A stretch of DNA of 7,386 bases from NCBI GenBank assembly GCA_003229495.1, contig QIEB01000068.1, positions 1 through 7,386 of the forward strand. The letters are read 5' to 3'. The notes under the pieces are model-generated. The model was not told the DNA's origin and did not search any database. It saw only the letters and a list, made by a program, of their open reading frames with translations. Source of the DNA: Flammeovirgaceae bacterium (GTDB lineage Bacteria > Bacteroidota > Bacteroidia > Cytophagales > Cyclobacteriaceae). Of this stretch, positions 6,187 through 7,386 are shown one piece after another; the first letter of the stretch is position 1, and each line of letters opens with the position of its first letter. The position numbers were made by a program, and so were the translations under genes.

Positions 6187-6219
6187 AAAAAAGCAGCACA
6201 AACATGTACTGCTTTTTTT
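6187..6219. terminator. Bidirectional rho-independent terminator
   Basis: The 13-base arms AAAAAAGCAGCAC (6187-6199) and GTACTGCTTTTTT (6206-6218) pair with one mismatch around a 6-base loop. T7 follows on the plus strand and T6 on the minus strand. It begins 21 bases past the stop of the SPOR-like gene (minus strand) and about 105 bases past the small membrane ORF (plus strand), so it can end both convergent transcripts. Confidence 0.8.
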
Positions 6220-6239
6220 CTGAATATCAATGGCCAATT

Positions 6240-6839
6240 CTAGATGACCCCTTCCAGGACATCTTTCATGGGAACCCGTCGTCCATCTTTGTAGGGAACG
6301 ATCCAGGCATCTTTTACACCCATTTCCCTTAAATATTGTTTGAACTTATCGGCTTGCCAGTAGTCTGCGAAATTGCCCAGAGTGTATCGTTGGGTTCCGT
6401 CCGGGTCTACTTCTCCCCCAAAGTTTTCGCTGGCACCAAAATATTTGGAGAGGTCCTTATTCCGAAATGCTCCAATCTGTACCTTAAACAATACTCCCTT
6501 GGCGACTTTTGTGTTGACGGTATTGGTCTCATCCGAGCTGACGTCGATCACGTAAGTTTCCGCAAGGTCCTGTTCCAGATTTTGTACTTTAGCTTGCAGA
6601 ATCGCCACCTCTTCTTGCTTTTGTTGGCTCTCAGATTGAGCAGCAGATAGCTCAGCTGTCATCTGGTTGACTTGCTGCTGAAGCCCCGTGTTCTGGTCCA
6701 CCATGCTCTTATAATCCTCCACACTCATGGCCTTCTTGCTCCTTTTCCATTCTTTGGCTTCTTGTTTGGAAAGTTGAGCATATAAAACACCCGTTCCTAA
6801 AAAAGTGAGTGCAGCGCATAAAAATAGTAACTTTTTCAT
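6240..6839 (-). CDS. Secreted coiled-coil protein with C-terminal SPOR-like domain
   Basis: A 199-residue protein. Residues 1-21 form a signal peptide (MKKLLFLCAALTFLGTGVLYA) with cleavage likely before Gln22. The only Cys, at residue 8, lies inside the hydrophobic core, so a lipoprotein is unlikely. Residues 24-45 are highly charged, about 48-95 form a Gln/Glu-rich coiled coil, and about 114-185 resemble a SPOR fold (GVLFKVQIGAFRNKDL, then RYTLGNFADYWQADKFKQYLREMGVKDAWIVPY). SPOR domains bind glycan strands stripped of stem peptides, usually at division sites. Proteins of this layout in Cytophagales are, as I recall, often mislabelled ezrin/radixin/moesin-like because of the coiled coil. A periplasmic, peptidoglycan-associated role is inferred. 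ATG start with no clear Shine-Dalgarno. A strong terminator follows, and a heptamer repeat array precedes its promoter region. Confidence 0.8.
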   Translation of the reverse strand: MKKLLFLCAALTFLGTGVLYAQLSKQEAKEWKRSKKAMSVEDYKSMVDQNTGLQQQVNQMTAELSAAQSESQQKQEEVAILQAKVQNLEQDLAETYVIDVSSDETNTVNTKVAKGVLFKVQIGAFRNKDLSKYFGASENFGGEVDPDGTQRYTLGNFADYWQADKFKQYLREMGVKDAWIVPYKDGRRVPMKDVLEGVI

Positions 6840-6869
6840 TATTCCAAGATTATGTACAATGCGAATCTA

Positions 6870-6898
6870 CAAAAATATGCAGCACAATGTCAAAAATA
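6870..6898 (-). promoter_or_regulatory. Candidate promoter of the SPOR-like gene: two TATTTTTG boxes
   Basis: On the minus strand TATTTTTG occurs at 6870-6877 and again at 6891-6898. Both match the Bacteroidota -7 consensus TAnnTTTG exactly. The nearer box would start transcription roughly 25 bases before the ATG. A proper -33 TTTG at about 19 bases is not seen; the only TTTG is 13 bases away, inside the second box. AAAATAG-TGG-CTATTTT (6893-6909) is an inverted repeat over the distal box. Confidence 0.35.
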
Positions 6899-6913
6899 GT
6901 GGCTATTTTATGG

Positions 6914-6976
6914 ACGAGGGACGAGGGACGAGGGACGAGGGACGAGGGACGAGGGACGAGGGACGAGGGACGAGGG
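6914..6976. repeat. Nine perfect tandem copies of ACGAGGG
   Basis: A 63-base uninterrupted heptamer array, with two further bases (GG) of a partial unit in front. All nine units are identical, which suggests recent expansion by slippage. It lies 75-137 bases upstream of the SPOR-like gene start and 54 bases beyond the VOC gene stop. The minus strand reads CCCTCGT. Because 7 is not a multiple of 3, the array reads through all frames as Arg/Asp/Glu/Gly/Thr strings, which are not a gene. Confidence 0.95.
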
Positions 6977-7029
6977 TGTTAGGATATGAAGGAATTCTAC
7001 ACCAATGGTCAATTGTTTCATTATAATTG

Positions 7030-7386
7030 TTAATACCAGCCACCGACCCTGTGTACCAGCTGTAACGGAACACCCCAGGGATCTCGGAGCATAATCAGTA
7101 TAGTTCCACTTGGTTGCCTGACCTCTTCTACAAAACTCGCTCCAGCTTCCAATAATTCTTGCTGGGCTACTTCAGGATCATCCACTGCAAAAGCATGGTG
7201 ATAGATCAAATGGCTCTGAGTGGTGTAGTCGGGAATCGGTGCAGACACATTTTTATAGATCTCTATGCAAGTTTTGCCTTGCTGGTCCGCCATAAACCTG
7301 GTGAATGGAGGCTCATCAATTTGCAGCACAATTTTCATATCACAGTGCTCTACATACCAATCAGCCATGGCCAGGGGATCAGGCAC
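7030..7386 (-). CDS. VOC / glyoxalase-fold protein, N-terminus cut by window edge
   Basis: 118 residues are visible. The frame is open to the last base, and the terminal GTG codes for Val in a VPDPLAMADWYVEHCDMK block that normally sits about 8-10 residues into VOC proteins (usual pattern: I-x-H-x-A-x-x-VxDP). The true start and the first metal-ligand His are therefore probably just outside. The two beta-alpha-beta-beta-beta halves are recognisable: IEIYKN (41-46) carries a likely ligand Glu, YHHAFAVDDPEVAQQELLEAGA (62-83) opens the second half with a ligand His, and RDPWGVPLQLVHR (101-113) closes it. The VOC fold covers glyoxalase I, extradiol dioxygenases and antibiotic-binding proteins. 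Which reaction this one catalyses cannot be told. It is separated from the SPOR-like gene by 190 bases holding the ACGAGGG array. No terminator is obvious after it. Confidence 0.85.
   Translation of the reverse strand: MPDPLAMADWYVEHCDMKIVLQIDEPPFTRFMADQQGKTCIEIYKNVSAPIPDYTTQSHLIYHHAFAVDDPEVAQQELLEAGASFVEEVRQPSGTILIMLRDPWGVPLQLVHRVGGWY

Noticed and set aside
6240..6839. Cytoskeletal ezrin/radixin/moesin-like protein
   Set aside because: The resemblance comes only from the Gln/Glu-rich coiled coil. The signal peptide and SPOR-like C-terminus point to a periplasmic protein.
6914..6976. CRISPR array
   Set aside because: Direct 7-base repeats with no spacers; a simple tandem repeat.
6805..7026. 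73-codon plus-strand frame through the ACGAGGG array
   Set aside because: Most of its length is the heptamer array translated as Arg-Asp-Glu-Gly-Arg-Gly-Thr strings, and its start lies antisense to the SPOR-like gene's signal peptide.

Overview
The window reads as a chromosomal segment of a Bacteroidota bacterium, most likely of the Cytophagales group. The clues are the protein families (a bacterial GH3-like adenylating enzyme, a small coiled-coil SPOR-like periplasmic protein, an LptB-type ATPase next to RecJ), the general lack of Shine-Dalgarno sequences before starts, and moderately AT-rich DNA with AT-richer spacers. This assignment is inference; no marker gene such as rRNA is present.

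All six long genes lie on the minus strand. Read in the direction of transcription (right to left) they are: a VOC/glyoxalase-fold protein cut by the right edge (7030-7386); a secreted coiled-coil/SPOR-like protein (6240-6839); a tight three-gene unit recJ (4112-5815), lptB (3384-4115) and a GH3-family gene (1856-3382); then, after an 840-base non-coding gap, a sugar-phosphate nucleotidyltransferase with a C-terminal left-handed beta-helix (5-1015). recJ and lptB overlap by ATGA. The GH3 gene begins with TTG one base after the lptB stop, so the three are probably co-transcribed and translationally coupled. RecJ serves DNA repair and recombination, LptB energises lipopolysaccharide transport, and the nucleotidyltransferase makes activated sugars for the envelope, so the block mixes replication/repair with envelope functions.

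The gap 1016-1855 is the most striking region. It holds two perfect DnaA boxes (TTATCCACA) in opposite orientation, a third box one base off, a dyad between the outer boxes and a very AT-rich stretch beside them. This is a good candidate for a replication origin (oriC), although no dnaA gene is in the window.

The second gap, 5816-6239, carries a short array of 7-base repeats just upstream of recJ, a plus-strand small ORF for a 37-residue single-pass membrane protein, and a strong hairpin terminator with T-runs on both strands. A second, longer array of a different 7-base unit (nine perfect ACGAGGG copies) lies upstream of the SPOR-like gene. Two unrelated heptamers with the same period, each placed 5' of a minus-strand gene, may reflect one slippage-prone repeat family with regulatory consequences.
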